Assembly (NCBI GenBank): GCA_024654415.1
Contig: JANLHQ010000021.1
Span: forward strand, 1-22,741
Length of the DNA stretch: 22,741 bases
DNA from: Candidatus Azambacteria bacterium
GTDB lineage: Bacteria > Patescibacteriota > Minisyncoccia > GWC2-36-17 > WO2-46-25
Reading direction: 5' to 3'
Every line of letters starts with the position of its first letter. Position 1 is the stretch's first letter. Below the pieces are notes generated by a model. It saw nothing but the letters and a program-made list of their open reading frames with translations. It made no database searches and had not been told where the DNA came from. The position numbers and the translations under genes were made by a program. Below are positions 20,720-22,741 of the stretch, in pieces.

Positions 20720-22636
20720 TTATATAAGACTTTCTGGGTCAACATCGATAATCGCTTTTTCTCTGAATGATTGTAATATAGCATTTCTCGTTGCAAGGTC
20801 AATGTTCCCCATCTTTACCACAACATCATACCAGTATTGCCCTCTTGATTTTGGAATATAGGCCGGCGCGGGGCCGAGCACGCTTCCTTCATAATCAGTT
20901 TTTTCAAATGCATCTCGAAGTTTCTCGGCAATTGTGTCTGCACATTTTCGCGCTTGCGGTTGCAGAGTATCTTTCGCGGTAATTTTTATAATATGAGAAA
21001 AAGGAGGATATTTAAGGTCCTTCCGTGCCTGCACCTCATACGAATACAAGGCGGTATAATCTTGTCGCGCCGCAAGAAGGATTATGTCGTGCTCTGGCGT
21101 GTGTGTTTGGAGGATAAATGACGTGGTGTCACGACAGTACTCTGTGAGGCCGCTCACGATCTGATAGATCCGTTCACCAATCGTATAATCAGGGAAATAG
21201 AGAAGATTATCGAGTGAAATGATACACACAAAATCAACGGGGCCTATATCTGGCTTATGGAGCATTGATTGTGTTGCAATGAGGACTTTTGCGGGCCCTG
21301 CATTGAATGATTCTATTATCGCGCGCTGTTCTCGTGCTGTTTTTGCAGTATCTGAGTCAAGAATAAGTGCACTCATATGGGGGAAAAGTTTTTTTAGTTC
21401 TTGCGCGATCTTTTGAGTACCCGCTCCAAATGTTTTTATATGGGTGCCATGACAGGCACTACAGGTTAGCTGTGGCTCCTTAATAAACCCACACTGATGA
21501 CAGATGAGCACATCCTTTGGAAGAGTGTGTCTCGTGAGGTGTGCATTACATGTGGGACATCGCTCAATATGAGAACAATCTTGGCAAAAAGAAAATGACT
21601 CGCTCCCTCGTCGCGAAACAAATAGTATTGCTTTTTTGCTCTCACTTGCATCAATTATCTCAAGTCGTTGCTTTGTCTGATAGGAAAAGGGGGTATAATT
21701 TTTATCGATAAGCTCATTACGCATATCGACCACCGTAATGTGCGGTACATGTATCGGTGGTCGAGTTTCTTCAACGAGATCATATATGCCTTCTGTTGCG
21801 CGATAGTAGTCCGTAATTGATGGCGCATTACTGCCGAGGATAAGCCGTGCACCGGAAAGCTCTGAGAGCTTTTTCGCAACTGTGACCGTATGGTAGTACG
21901 GAGCCATATCCCATGACTTGTAATGCGTATTCTGTTCTTCGTCCACGATAATACACCCGAGATCATTAAAATTCGCAAATACCGCAGCTCGTGTGCCGAT
22001 GATACAACGCACTGTCCCACTTCGTATCGCGCACCATGCATCAAAGAATTTTTTTGCTGTCAGGTCGCTCGAGAGTGTGAGAGGGCAATACCGTTTGAGC
22101 TTTTGCTCCCATGCCCGAAGAAGTGCTCCCTCAGGGACCACGAATAATATCTGCTTTCCCTGTGCAATGCAGATATCTATTTCACGCGCATACAACTCCT
22201 CTCGTGCTTTCATTTTTACGAGAAGTGGTTTCGTGGTAGCGTGCGGTGGTGGTCGTACGGGCCGTACGACCACATCAAGCGAAATTGGTTTTTCCTTTTT
22301 TATGAGATACGCAGGGAGGAATGTGTGTGCGAAGAACGAGAGTGGCGCAAGATAATATTGCGCGCAGTAGTTGAGCAATGTAATCTGGTTGCGGTTGAGT
22401 GCTGGCTCTGCAGTAATGATGCCGCTAATACCTTTTATTTGGAACGCGGACTTTTTTATCGCTATCTTTTGCTCGTGTATAGCAATAACGCCGACAACAA
22501 GCGCGTTTATGGTGCGGCGACCAACCGGAACACGTACCAGCATGCCAATATTCAGTGCTTCCTTTGAGAAATAGGTAAGCAGCTGCATGGTGGCCATGGG
22601 TAGTTTAACAGCGGGAATGACATCAAGAAGATACAT
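20720..22636 (-). CDS. priA: PriA-like primosomal protein N' with degenerate helicase motifs
   Basis: About 638 residues from the ATG at 22636, chosen because AGGA stands six bases upstream and the family N-terminus (YLLDVIPAVKLP) starts there; the frame is open to 22726. PriA reloads the replisome at stalled forks. The 3'BD-like N-terminus (GMLVRVPVGRR, about 31-41), the zinc domain with eight cysteines (Cys351, 354, 360, 363, 379, 382, 392, 395), FGAGTQKIAQEL and the C-terminal domain (KYPPFSHIIKI, LGPAPAYIPK) are all recognisable. The ATPase core is not normal. The Walker A GVTGSGKT is replaced by VKMKAREELY (about 140-149). DEEH is DEEQ (232-235). The GRAGR-type motif VI is replaced by SGLTEYCRD (about 495-503). 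The reading frame is continuous, so these are not sequencing frameshifts. It may work as a structural primosome part without helicase activity. Confidence 0.85.
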   Translation of the reverse strand: MYLLDVIPAVKLPMATMQLLTYFSKEALNIGMLVRVPVGRRTINALVVGVIAIHEQKIAIKKSAFQIKGISGIITAEPALNRNQITLLNYCAQYYLAPLSFFAHTFLPAYLIKKEKPISLDVVVRPVRPPPHATTKPLLVKMKAREELYAREIDICIAQGKQILFVVPEGALLRAWEQKLKRYCPLTLSSDLTAKKFFDAWCAIRSGTVRCIIGTRAAVFANFNDLGCIIVDEEQNTHYKSWDMAPYYHTVTVAKKLSELSGARLILGSNAPSITDYYRATEGIYDLVEETRPPIHVPHITVVDMRNELIDKNYTPFSYQTKQRLEIIDASESKKAILFVSRRGSESFSFCQDCSHIERCPTCNAHLTRHTLPKDVLICHQCGFIKEPQLTCSACHGTHIKTFGAGTQKIAQELKKLFPHMSALILDSDTAKTAREQRAIIESFNAGPAKVLIATQSMLHKPDIGPVDFVCIISLDNLLYFPDYTIGERIYQIVSGLTEYCRDTTSFILQTHTPEHDIILLAARQDYTALYSYEVQARKDLKYPPFSHIIKITAKDTLQPQARKCADTIAEKLRDAFEKTDYEGSVLGPAPAYIPKSRGQYWYDVVVKMGNIDLATRNAILQSFREKAIIDVDPESLI

Positions 22637-22682
22637 AGGTGTTCCTTTTATCATAGGGCAATTTCTGGTAAAATGAAACGGT

Positions 22683-22741
22683 ATGGAGCACCACACCATC
22701 TGCGGAGTACGTATCGATAATGTCACGATGGATGAGGCGCT
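22683..22741 (+). CDS. WecG/TagA/CpsF-type glycosyltransferase, N-terminus only
   Basis: The frame from ATG 22683 reads MEHHTICGVRIDNVTMDEA and runs off the window. The segment GVRIDNVTMDEA is the usual N-terminal signature of the WecG/TagA/CpsF family, which transfers N-acetylmannosamine-type sugars to lipid-linked acceptors in cell-wall or surface polysaccharide synthesis. Only about 19 residues are visible. It is divergent from priA; a TAAAAT box at 22669-22674 could serve as its -10. Confidence 0.55.
   Translation, partial: MEHHTICGVRIDNVTMDEA

Overview
The window looks like a chromosome segment of a Candidate Phyla Radiation bacterium, most likely Parcubacteria-like. This is inferred from gene content: compact genes, many isolated small families, B12-binding radical SAM proteins, a DedA-PAP2-LssY fusion, a degenerate PriA, and intergenic gene relics. 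Translation fits the standard bacterial code, because UGA is used as a stop (for example at 10790-10792). I saw no rRNA, tRNA, CRISPR array or intact transposase.

Region 1 (about 1-6.1 kb) is a disturbed, repeat-rich stretch. Four full genes and one small one stand in it: a DUF84-type NTPase, a B12/radical SAM protein broken by one frameshift, a 61-residue orphan, glutamate 5-kinase (proB) and a membrane-anchored polysaccharide-lyase-like protein. Between them lie relics: a piece of a phosphodiesterase, an IS-type helix-turn-helix N-terminus, the C-terminus of an EMAP/CsaA-type tRNA-binding protein, and the C-terminus of a histidine phosphatase. Most relics begin or end at copies of a short repeat with a GTCAGG core (CCTGAC on the other strand), often followed by ATTTCC or GATTCC. 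Two copies are hairpins with different but perfectly paired stems around the same core. This is the best candidate for an undescribed system in the window: a REP-like repeat family associated with capture and truncation of gene ends.

Region 2 (about 6.1-9.8 kb) holds single-gene transcription units with good signals: a GC-rich orphan gene, an alkaline-phosphatase-superfamily phosphodiesterase (the intact relative of the relic at 752), a Cys-rich small protein, and a 2-Cys peroxiredoxin whose promoter carries a Fur/PerR-like palindrome over the -10 box.

Region 3 (about 9.9-14.9 kb) is a co-directional cluster with mostly short gaps. It encodes a deoxyribosyltransferase-like protein, a Nudix hydrolase, an HD phosphohydrolase, an SMR-like transporter, a DedA-PAP2-LssY membrane fusion, a DUF2269-like membrane protein and a C39-like peptidase, ending at an intrinsic terminator.

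Region 4 (about 14.9-19.3 kb) has a second B12/radical SAM protein with its own promoter and terminator, then a membrane-anchored secreted protein and a CPA1 Na+/H+ antiporter. Region 5 (19.3-22.7 kb) is the minus-strand housekeeping operon priA-def-fmt, in which PriA has lost its helicase ATPase motifs. It is divergent from the start of a WecG/TagA/CpsF-type glycosyltransferase that runs off the window.
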